A stretch of 55,851 nucleotides of DNA from NCBI GenBank assembly GCA_028715705.1, contig JAQURJ010000004.1, forward strand, positions 1 to 55,851, read 5' to 3'. The notes beneath the pieces were generated by a model that did not search any database, was not told where the DNA came from, and worked only from the letters and a program-made list of their open reading frames with translations. This document shows, one piece after another, positions 16,545 to 23,635 of the stretch (positions within the stretch are counted from its first letter, which is position 1; each line of letters begins with the position of its first letter). The position numbers and the translations under genes are program-made. Source of the stretch: Phycisphaerae bacterium. Lineage in GTDB: Bacteria > Planctomycetota > Phycisphaerae > Sedimentisphaerales > Anaerobacaceae.

Positions 16545-16584
16545 ATAAAAAATAAAAAAATAAAAAGCAGAAATGAGGTATTTT

Positions 16585-17184
16585 ATGAAACGCAGGAATG
16601 TGGCATTAACTGGTATTATCAGCATAATAGTGCTTGCGATAGCTTTGGGAACAAACGGCGCAGAGGCCGAAAAACAGCAGGAGCAAAAAGGCTGTTTAAA
16701 AATCGGTGTGGTTAACATACGTTCCCTTTTTGAGAACAGCAAGCGTCACGAAAAATATCAAACAGAAGCGTCTGCCGAACAGAACAGGATCGTCGCCGAA
16801 CTTGAGCAGCTCGGTAAAGAGATCGATGCCGGAAAAACAGGCTTGAGGGCTTTTAAAGAAGGCAGCGACGATTATATGAACAGCGTCCGCGAGCTTCTTA
16901 ACAAGCAGGCTAAACTCGAAGCCGAGCAGGAATTCTACAAACAGCGGTTCAAGGAAAATGACAAGGCATGGACCGAAAATTTCTATATCGATATTATGAA
17001 GCAGGTCGAAGCGGTCGCAAGCAAAAAAGGCCTTGATCTGGTTCTGGAAAAAGATCAAATACAGCTTCCCGCTGAAAACGCAAATGATCTGATGCTGGCC
17101 ATCCGCACCCACAAGATTCTCTATTGCGGCGGGTGTATAGATATTACTGGTGACGTTTTGGCGGCATTGGACTCGATGGAGTAA
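16585..17184 (+). CDS. OmpH/Skp-like periplasmic chaperone
   Basis: Probably escorts unfolded outer-membrane proteins across the periplasm to BamA. About 199 residues: an N-terminal hydrophobic segment (ALTGIISIIVLAIALGTNGAEA) as signal peptide, then IGVVNIRSLFENSKRHEKYQ and a long charged coiled coil (residues about 55-140), returning to KGLDLVLEKDQ as in OmpH/Skp. The C-terminus has CGGCIDITGDVLAAL, an extra CxxC-like pair not usual in Skp. ATG 16585 has GAGG upstream; ATG 16573 is also possible. The order bamA-ompH-lpxD is conserved in Gram-negative bacteria. Confidence 0.85.
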   Translation: MKRRNVALTGIISIIVLAIALGTNGAEAEKQQEQKGCLKIGVVNIRSLFENSKRHEKYQTEASAEQNRIVAELEQLGKEIDAGKTGLRAFKEGSDDYMNSVRELLNKQAKLEAEQEFYKQRFKENDKAWTENFYIDIMKQVEAVASKKGLDLVLEKDQIQLPAENANDLMLAIRTHKILYCGGCIDITGDVLAALDSME

Positions 17185-17190
17185 CATTGG

Positions 17191-18222
17191 ATGCAAATGA
17201 CACTGGCACAACTTGCCCGGCACCTAAATGCTGAACTTAGCGGTGACGGTGCAATAACGGTTAGGGGTATAGGCCCGCTTGAAGCGGTTACGGCAGAGCA
17301 GGTCACGTTCGTTTCGGACCTGCAGCGTATCAAAGATATTGCGAAAACAAACGCTTGCGCATTGATCGTATCGGAATTTGTTCAAGACGATAAGGCACAG
17401 TTGAAAGTTAAGAATGTTTCAGCGGCTATGATCGAAACAATAAACCTTTTCTTTCCTGAACCCAAAGCCGAAGGCGGCATTGACCCAACCGCTAAGATAA
17501 GCGAAAAAGCGAGTATCGGTGAAGACGTTAGCATCGGTCCCAACGCGGTTATCGAGGATGGTGTCGAGATCGCAGCGTCAAGCTTCATCGGAGCCGGCTG
17601 CTTTATCGGCAAGAACACCAAAATAGGCAAATCTTGTCGAATCGACCATAATGTGGTAATCTATCATGGCTGTGAAATCGGCAGTTTTGTGATAATTCAG
17701 GCCAACAGCACCATAGGCGGCACGGGTTTCGGGTATGCTCCTGTTGACGGTATGCCGAAGCTGATTCCGCACGTCGGCAATGTAGTGCTGGATGATTATG
17801 TCGAAATTGGCGCAAATTGCTGTGTTGATCGTGCCAAATTTGGCCGGACCCATATCGGAGCCGGTACAAAGATGGATAATCTTGTGCAAATCGGCCACAA
17901 CGTGCAGATAGGCAAATGCTGTCTTATCGTCAGCGGTGTTGGTATCGGCGGAAGTGCTAAAGTAGGTAACGGCGTTGTGCTGGCCGGTCAAGTAGCCGTC
18001 AGCGACCATGTAACACTCGGCGACGGTGTGATGGCTGGAGCAAAGTCTTTGGTTATTCACGATGTCGTCGCCGGAACCGGTGTTTTCGGGATACCGGCTA
18101 TAGGAAAAAATGAAGCACTGCGGGTGTGGACGGCCAGCAGGAAATTGCCCAAAGTTATTGAGCAGTTACGGCAATTGGAAAGAAGACTAAAAAACCTTGA
18201 AGCAAAAAACGATAAAAAATGA
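17191..18222 (+). CDS. lpxD: UDP-3-O-acylglucosamine N-acyltransferase
   Basis: Third step of lipid A synthesis: it adds the N-linked acyl chain. It has 343 residues. The N-terminal uridine-binding domain has VTFVSDLQRIKDIAKTNACA. A left-handed parallel beta helix of hexapeptide repeats follows (IGPNAVIEDGVEI, IGKNTKIGKSCRIDHN), with the catalytic His in KMDNLVQIGHNVQIG and the family's GGTGFGYAPVDG. A C-terminal coiled helix (LPKVIEQLRQLERRLKNLE) completes it. It follows ompH by 6 bp and overlaps lpxC by 26 bp. Confidence 0.95.
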   Translation: MQMTLAQLARHLNAELSGDGAITVRGIGPLEAVTAEQVTFVSDLQRIKDIAKTNACALIVSEFVQDDKAQLKVKNVSAAMIETINLFFPEPKAEGGIDPTAKISEKASIGEDVSIGPNAVIEDGVEIAASSFIGAGCFIGKNTKIGKSCRIDHNVVIYHGCEIGSFVIIQANSTIGGTGFGYAPVDGMPKLIPHVGNVVLDDYVEIGANCCVDRAKFGRTHIGAGTKMDNLVQIGHNVQIGKCCLIVSGVGIGGSAKVGNGVVLAGQVAVSDHVTLGDGVMAGAKSLVIHDVVAGTGVFGIPAIGKNEALRVWTASRKLPKVIEQLRQLERRLKNLEAKNDKK

Positions 18223-19504
18223 AGCCCGGCTTTCGGGCAAAGGACTTTTCAGCGGAACCGATGCAAGACTTACTTTTAAGCCTGCTGCGGCAAACGCTGG
18301 AATCGTTTTTGTGCGAACCGACCTCGATAGTCCTGTTCGCATAGGGGCCCTGACCGAAAATATCATCGAACAGGATAGACGCACCGCGCTGCGGAAAGGC
18401 GATGTATCTGTTGGGACAGTAGAGCATTGTCTCGCCGCTGTTCGCGCCCTTGATATAGACAATATTATTATCGAAACCGATAGCGACGAAATACCCGGTA
18501 TGGATTGCAGCAGCGCCGAGTTTTTTCGCGTGCTTAAAAAAGCCAACACAATAGAACAGGACGCCGAGAAAAAACAGCTTGTCATCCGCGAACCTATAAC
18601 TATCAATAATGGTGATGCCGCGATTTACGCCCTACCTTATGACGGCGACGAAATGAGCATCACCTATGATCTCGATTACGGCGTTCACACCGGTATCGGA
18701 AGGCAGATTTTCACTTGCCGCGTAAATCCGGATGTTTTTGAAAAGCATCTGTCCGAAGCGAGGACATTCCTGCTCGAAGCGGAGGCGAAGGCGTTTCAGG
18801 CCAGAGGCATCGGGGCACATCTTGGCCCTCGTGACATTCTGGTTATAAATTCAGACGGTCCTATCAAGAACAGCTACCGCTATGAAAACGAATGTGTCCG
18901 TCATAAGATAGTTGACCTTATCGGTGATCTTGCGCTTGTGGGAAGAGATGTTGTGGGCCGCATTGTAGCGTATAAAAGCGGCCATGCTCTCAATCAGCAG
19001 CTTGCCAAAAAACTTCGCGAAACGGCGATTAAGCAGGAGCGTGTCTCAAAAACCGGTACCGATATTCTGCTCGATATCCGTCGGATCCAAAAAATACTTC
19101 CGCATCGCTATCCGTTTCTGCTTGTGGACAAGGTAATAGAGGTTGAAGGCGAACGGAGTATCACCGCTATAAAAAATGTCACCTTCAACGAACAATTCTT
19201 TCAGGGACATTTCCCCGGAACGCCCATTATGCCCGGTGTGCTTATTGTCGAGGCAATGGCACAGACTTCGGGCTTATTGTTTGCGCAAAAGCTGGAACAT
19301 ACGGGCAAACTGGCTCTTTTGCTTGGTATGGATAAAGTGAAACTGCGTAAAGCTGTTGTGCCGGGCGATCAGTTGACCCTCATAGCCGAAACAGTTCGGC
19401 AGCGTCCGCGAACCGCGGTATGTAAATGCAAAGCCATGGTCGGTGACATTATCGCCGCCGAGGCTGAAATTAGTTTCATGCTTGTTGACGATGAAAAAAT
19501 TTAA
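18197..19504 (+). CDS. lpxC/fabZ: Bifunctional LpxC deacetylase / FabZ dehydratase fusion
   Basis: Residues about 1-285 are LpxC, the zinc enzyme of the committed step of lipid A synthesis. They show TIKNEARLSGKGLFSG (the family usually has LHSG), the zinc His in VGTVEHCLAAVRALDID, CVRHKIVDLIGDLALVGR with the other ligands, and the active-site His in YKSGHALNQQL. Residues about 290-435 are FabZ, the 3-hydroxyacyl-ACP dehydratase, with ILPHRYPFLLVDKV and FFQGHFPGTPIMPGVLIVEA. Such fusions are known in Bacteroidetes and some other phyla. The TTG start at 18197 lies inside lpxD and is the only one that keeps the conserved LpxC N-terminus. Confidence 0.94.
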   Translation: MKQKTIKNEARLSGKGLFSGTDARLTFKPAAANAGIVFVRTDLDSPVRIGALTENIIEQDRRTALRKGDVSVGTVEHCLAAVRALDIDNIIIETDSDEIPGMDCSSAEFFRVLKKANTIEQDAEKKQLVIREPITINNGDAAIYALPYDGDEMSITYDLDYGVHTGIGRQIFTCRVNPDVFEKHLSEARTFLLEAEAKAFQARGIGAHLGPRDILVINSDGPIKNSYRYENECVRHKIVDLIGDLALVGRDVVGRIVAYKSGHALNQQLAKKLRETAIKQERVSKTGTDILLDIRRIQKILPHRYPFLLVDKVIEVEGERSITAIKNVTFNEQFFQGHFPGTPIMPGVLIVEAMAQTSGLLFAQKLEHTGKLALLLGMDKVKLRKAVVPGDQLTLIAETVRQRPRTAVCKCKAMVGDIIAAEAEISFMLVDDEKI

Positions 19505-19528
19505 ATATTTATTTTTTGAGATGAAGAT

Positions 19529-20332
19529 ATGATTCAGGTACATCCAACAGCCGTGGTGGACAGCAGTGTTCAGCTCGGAGAAGACGCGATAATAGGCCCT
19601 TTCTGTGTAATCGGAAAAGGGACGAAGATAGGAAATAATTGCCGCCTTCAATCCCATGTAACCATAGGTGAGAATATCCAGATAGGCGACAATAACACCT
19701 TTTATCCCAATGCCGTTATTGGCTGTACGCCGCAGGTACTCGGTATTGGTGATCGCAAGATCGGCGGACTGATAATCGGCAATAACAATATCTTTCGGGA
19801 AAATGTCACCGTACATACGAGTATGCATGAAAACGAAAACACTGTTATCGGTGATCAGAATCTGCTGATGATAGGCGTACATGTCGGGCACGACTGTATT
19901 CTTGAAAATAAGATAATTATGAGCAACTTCAGCCAGGTCAGTGGTCATGTCAAAGTCGAAGAAGGCGTGTGGCTCAGCGGTATGGTTCTTATCCACCAAT
20001 TCAGCACGATAGGCAAATGGTGTTATGCATCCGGCATGAGCGGGATCAATCACGATGTCCCGCCGTTCGTTATAATCAGCGGCCACTATCCGTCGCTTGT
20101 CAGAAGCGCTAATAAGCGAGGGCTGGTTCGCGCAGGGATGAACGAGCAGCAGCAGGCGAATGTCTTAAAGGCATATAGAAAACTGTGGCGAAATGAGGGG
20201 CCGCTGATAGAAAATGCCAGAAAACTTTCGCAGGAGGATTGGATCGACGAAAATGTGCGGTACCTTGTGGATTCATTGCTTCGCAGCGGGCAACAGCGAT
20301 ACGGACGATATCTCGAACAATTCAGACATTAA
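19529..20332 (+). CDS. lpxA: UDP-N-acetylglucosamine acyltransferase
   Basis: First acylation of lipid A synthesis. It has 267 residues, normal length. Hexapeptide-repeat helix from residue 1 (VHPTAVVDSSVQLGEDAIIG), GDRKIGGLIIGNNN, the catalytic His in MIGVHVGHDCIL, VSGHVKVEEGVWLSG and HQFSTIGK, then DVPPFVIISGHYP and a helical C-terminal bundle. By position, the residue aligned with E. coli Gly173 (YASGMSG) is still Gly, which favours UDP-GlcNAc over the 3-amino sugar. The next gene's ATG overlaps its stop (TAATG). Confidence 0.95.
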   Translation: MIQVHPTAVVDSSVQLGEDAIIGPFCVIGKGTKIGNNCRLQSHVTIGENIQIGDNNTFYPNAVIGCTPQVLGIGDRKIGGLIIGNNNIFRENVTVHTSMHENENTVIGDQNLLMIGVHVGHDCILENKIIMSNFSQVSGHVKVEEGVWLSGMVLIHQFSTIGKWCYASGMSGINHDVPPFVIISGHYPSLVRSANKRGLVRAGMNEQQQANVLKAYRKLWRNEGPLIENARKLSQEDWIDENVRYLVDSLLRSGQQRYGRYLEQFRH

Positions 20333-21348
20333 TGGAGAAAAAAGTGGCAAAGCTGCGTACAGCCGTTATCGGCGCCGGGAAAATGGGGTGCATACATTCC
20401 AAAGTTTACAGCCAGATACCTGAAAGCGATTTTGTCGGTGTTGCGGACTGCGATGCCGATGCCGCAAAGAAACTTGCAAAAAGTTTTAAGGTCGATGGTT
20501 TTGGCGATTACAAAGAACTTCTCGGAAAAGTCGATGTAGTCACCATATCGACCCCAACAATAACACACTGTGAAATCGCAGAATTTTTCATAACCAACGG
20601 CGTTGCCGTGCTGATAGAAAAACCTCTCGCCGCAAGCACCGAAGAAGGACGCCGAATAGTCCAGCTTGCAAAAGAAAATAATGTTGTCGTCGCCGTAGGA
20701 CATTCAGAACGCTGTAACCCCATTGTGCAGGCAATGAAACGGCTCGACATTGAACCAAAATTCATCGAAGCGCATCGCATCAGCCCATACCCTTTCCGCT
20801 CAATGGATATCGGAGTTGTGCTCGATGTGATGATCCACGATATTGATATTATTCTTTCGCTTGCGGGCGGTAAAGTTACGCGAGTCGAGGCCGTAGGCGT
20901 AAACGTCATTGAAGATAAGGAAGATATATGCAATGCTCGGATTTATTTTGATAACGGCTGTATAGCCAATGTCACCGCTTCGCGTCTTGCGATCAAGACC
21001 GAGCGAAAGGTACGAGTCTTCTCTCGACAGGCATATCTTAGTCTCGATTATTTCAAAAAGACAGGGACGGTCATAAAAGCCGATCCGAATATCGACCTCG
21101 TTGAAAAGATCAAAAAACTAAAGAACAGCAACAAGCTGAACCTCTTGACTACCAACTGGGCGGAAATGCTCCATATAGAAAAACTCGATATCGATGACAA
21201 AGAGCCTCTTCGAGTTGAGCAGGAATCGTTCCTGCAAGCCGTAATGGATAAGGCTAAACATCCAGAAGTTACTGCTCAGGACGGCCTTGCCGCGATGGAG
21301 TGCGCCGAGATGATAATCGAATCCATAAAACAGCATAAATGGGAATAA
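20332..21348 (+). CDS. Gfo/Idh/MocA-family oxidoreductase
   Basis: An NAD(P)-dependent sugar dehydrogenase-like enzyme of about 338 residues. Rossmann start TAVIGAGKMGCIHSKVY, the family's VLIEKPLAAS with the conserved Lys, VGHSERCNP, and the C-terminal domain with DVMIHDIDIIL, where Asp-x-x-x-His is the usual catalytic pair. ATG 20332 overlaps the lpxA stop by one base; GTG 20344, with GGAG upstream, is an alternative. In Acidithiobacillus and Leptospira a family member (GnnA) next to lpxA makes the precursor of UDP-GlcNAc3N. No aminotransferase partner (GnnB) is present here, so the substrate stays open. Confidence 0.85.
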   Translation: MEKKVAKLRTAVIGAGKMGCIHSKVYSQIPESDFVGVADCDADAAKKLAKSFKVDGFGDYKELLGKVDVVTISTPTITHCEIAEFFITNGVAVLIEKPLAASTEEGRRIVQLAKENNVVVAVGHSERCNPIVQAMKRLDIEPKFIEAHRISPYPFRSMDIGVVLDVMIHDIDIILSLAGGKVTRVEAVGVNVIEDKEDICNARIYFDNGCIANVTASRLAIKTERKVRVFSRQAYLSLDYFKKTGTVIKADPNIDLVEKIKKLKNSNKLNLLTTNWAEMLHIEKLDIDDKEPLRVEQESFLQAVMDKAKHPEVTAQDGLAAMECAEMIIESIKQHKWE

Positions 21349-21375
21349 TCTTTCCAGCATAGTGGGAGTTTTTTT

Positions 21376-22182
21376 ATGAGCAGGATAGGTTTTATAGGCG
21401 CCGGCAACATGGCCGAAGCTCTCATCCGGGGGATTATCAATTCCGGACTTGTCAAACCCGCCGATATTTTGATAAGCGATTTGCAAACCGAGCGGCTTGA
21501 TGAACTGTGTGCCAAATACAGTGTAAGTCGTACCGAAAACAACGGGCTGCTGGCTGGGCAAGTCGATACCCTAATCCTTAGCGTCAAACCGCAGAATTTT
21601 AGCGATGTGCTGAAAGAAATAGCCATCGCGATAAAGGAAGGGACGCTGCTTGTCAGTATCGCCGCTGGTATAAAAATTAAAAAAATTACCGATTCGCTCG
21701 GTAATGTGGCGGTGGTTCGCGTAATGCCGAATACACCGGCATTGATAGGTGAAGGGATGTCGGCCTTATTCGCAAACAAAAAGGCAAAAGAGAAGTTAGA
21801 CGGGGCGCAAAAGATATTTGACGCGGTTGGAAAGACAGTGATTGTTGAAAATGAAGAATTGATGGATGCCGTCACAGCGGTAAGCGGCAGTGGACCGGCA
21901 TATTTCTTTTTGATGGCCGAGGAGATGATTAAAGCTGGTATCGAACTTGGATTGACACCACAGCAGGCAGCCGAGCTTGTCCTGCAAACCGCTAAGGGAG
22001 CGGCAATGCTTGCCATAGAAAAAAAACAAACCGAATCTGTCGCGGATTTAAGAAAGAAAGTGACCTCCCCCGGCGGCACGACCGAAGCGGCTTTGAAGGT
22101 TTTGGAGGAGTGCGATTTTGGTAACGCAATGCGATCAGCTGTAAAAAAAGCCGCAGACAAAAGCAGAGAATTAAGCAGGTAG
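21376..22182 (+). CDS. proC: Pyrroline-5-carboxylate reductase
   Basis: Last step of proline synthesis, NAD(P)H-dependent. It has 268 residues. Rossmann start IGFIGAGNMAEALIRGI, then SVKPQNFSDVL, VVRVMPNTPALIGEG, the signature AVSGSGPAYFFLMAEEM and the C-terminal VTSPGGTTEAALKVLEE. It starts 27 bp after the oxidoreductase and seems to end the long plus-strand series; no terminator hairpin is clear after it. Confidence 0.95.
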   Translation: MSRIGFIGAGNMAEALIRGIINSGLVKPADILISDLQTERLDELCAKYSVSRTENNGLLAGQVDTLILSVKPQNFSDVLKEIAIAIKEGTLLVSIAAGIKIKKITDSLGNVAVVRVMPNTPALIGEGMSALFANKKAKEKLDGAQKIFDAVGKTVIVENEELMDAVTAVSGSGPAYFFLMAEEMIKAGIELGLTPQQAAELVLQTAKGAAMLAIEKKQTESVADLRKKVTSPGGTTEAALKVLEECDFGNAMRSAVKKAADKSRELSR

Positions 22183-22240
22183 GAAATTTAATCTGTTGAA
22201 AACTTTAGATGTAATTTAACGTAATAAAACATGAGATTTT

Positions 22241-22249
22241 TGTTATAAT
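22241..22249 (+). promoter_or_regulatory. Extended -10 promoter element for nfu
   Basis: TGTTATAAT is a perfect extended -10 (TGnTATAAT) 30 bp upstream of the nfu start codon. The -35 region (about 22221-22226, GTAATA) is poor, as is usual when the extended -10 carries recognition. It gives nfu its own promoter, separate from proC. Confidence 0.6.
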
Positions 22250-22278
22250 TGTGCCTGAACAATTTAGGAGATATGTGA

Positions 22279-22542
22279 ATGTGTGATAAATGCGGCTGCG
22301 GCCAGACGGAAAAGAATTTCGAGGAACAGGTAAGAGAGGTTATTGAGTCGGTTCGTCCGGCTTTGCAGGATCATGGTGGCGATGTCGAGTTGATTTCCAC
22401 CGATGATAAAAATAATGTGAACGTTCGGCTCCAAGGCGCCTGCAAGGGCTGTCCGGGCGCAAAAATGACGATGAAAATGGGCATCGAGCGGATTTTGAAA
22501 GAGAAAGTGCCGCAGGTCAACACTGTAACCGCAGTCGATTAG
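22279..22542 (+). CDS. NifU C-terminal-like Fe-S scaffold protein (Nfu)
   Basis: Carries or delivers Fe-S clusters. An 87-residue single NifU-like domain: VIESVRPALQDHGGDVELIS, then VNVRLQGACKGCPGAKMTMKM with the cluster-binding CxxC. The N-terminus MCDKCGCG adds three more cysteines, which is unusual and could bind a second metal. TAGGAGATATGTGA precedes ATG 22279. Its own promoter-like element lies upstream. It converges with mtnA, with only 23 bp between the stops. Confidence 0.92.
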   Translation: MCDKCGCGQTEKNFEEQVREVIESVRPALQDHGGDVELISTDDKNNVNVRLQGACKGCPGAKMTMKMGIERILKEKVPQVNTVTAVD

Positions 22543-22565
22543 TCGACTGTAAAAATTGCATAAGA

Positions 22566-23633
22566 TTATGATTTTCCCACATAAGATCGTATATTTTTCA
22601 AATATGGTTTTTGAATAACACTTTTTTCAGTAATTATCGCCGTAATCAAGTTGCCATCTGTTACATCGAATGCCGGATTATACGCCATCGTACCGGCTGG
22701 TGCAAGCGGCGTGCCCTTAACGGAAGTTATCTCGGCAGGGTCGCGCTGCTCGACCGGAATCTGTTCTCCGCTTTCTATCGAAAGGTCAAAGGTGCTCGAC
22801 GGCGCGGCGATATAGAATGGCAAACCATGTTCCTTCGCCAGTACCGCGAGCGGATAGGTCCCAATCTTATTGGCTGTGTCGCCATTAGCCGCAATGCGGT
22901 CGGCGCCGGTTAAACAAGCGTCAATCATCTTATTCTTCATCAGCCAGCCGGCCATATTATCACAAATAAGTATCGTCTCAATGCCTGCCTGCTGCAATTC
23001 CCATGCCGTCAGTCTCGCGCCCTGCAATAGCGGCCGCGTCTCATCGACATACACCTTAAATTTCCTGCCTTTTTTATGCGCTTCGTAAAGAACCGACAGC
23101 GCAGTCCCCTGCCCCGCTGTCGCAAGCGCGCCCGCGTTACAGTGCGTCAGTATCGCAGAACCGGCCTTTATAAAATGCTCACCGTTCTGGCCTATTTTTT
23201 TGCACATCTCGATATCTTCGGCACAGATTCTATCCGCTTCCTCAAGCAATGCTTTCCTTAAATCATTCAAAGCCGCGCCCAAATTTTGCGCAAGAAATTT
23301 TTCAGCGGCGTTTTTCATCCGGTCGAGTGCCCAAAATAGATTTACAGCTGTCGGCCTGCTTTTAGCCAGAGATTCGCAAGTTTCCTGTATCACTTTCCGC
23401 CATAAGGAGATGTCACTATCTTTTGAAATATGCCGCAGAGTAATAACTGGGCTGTATGCCGCCGCTACGCCGATAGCCGGAGCGCCGCGGACGGCGAGTG
23501 TCTTAATGGCATCGAATAGCTGCTCTATTTGAGTGACTTTAATAGTGACAAATTCGGCTGGCAGCTTCCTTTGGTCGATCAGTTCCAAAAATCCGTCTAT
23601 GCCGCCTTGCCATCTTACCGCTCTTATATTCAT
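22566..23633 (-). CDS. mtnA: S-methyl-5-thioribose-1-phosphate isomerase
   Basis: Isomerises methylthioribose-1-P to methylthioribulose-1-P in methionine salvage. It has 355 residues. Motifs: TLAVRGAPAIGVAAAY, RPTAVNLFWALDRM, the catalytic Cys in ILTHCNAGALATAGQGTAL, VYVDETRPLLQGARLTAWEL, the catalytic Asp in CLTGADRIAANGDTANKIGT. No other salvage gene is in the window. The related R15P isomerase differs by substrate and I prefer MtnA from the length and motifs. Its start codon is 2 bp after the uvrA stop, so the two are probably cotranscribed. Confidence 0.92.
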   Translation of the reverse strand: MNIRAVRWQGGIDGFLELIDQRKLPAEFVTIKVTQIEQLFDAIKTLAVRGAPAIGVAAAYSPVITLRHISKDSDISLWRKVIQETCESLAKSRPTAVNLFWALDRMKNAAEKFLAQNLGAALNDLRKALLEEADRICAEDIEMCKKIGQNGEHFIKAGSAILTHCNAGALATAGQGTALSVLYEAHKKGRKFKVYVDETRPLLQGARLTAWELQQAGIETILICDNMAGWLMKNKMIDACLTGADRIAANGDTANKIGTYPLAVLAKEHGLPFYIAAPSSTFDLSIESGEQIPVEQRDPAEITSVKGTPLAPAGTMAYNPAFDVTDGNLITAIITEKSVIQKPYLKNIRSYVGKS

Positions 23634-23635
23634 TA

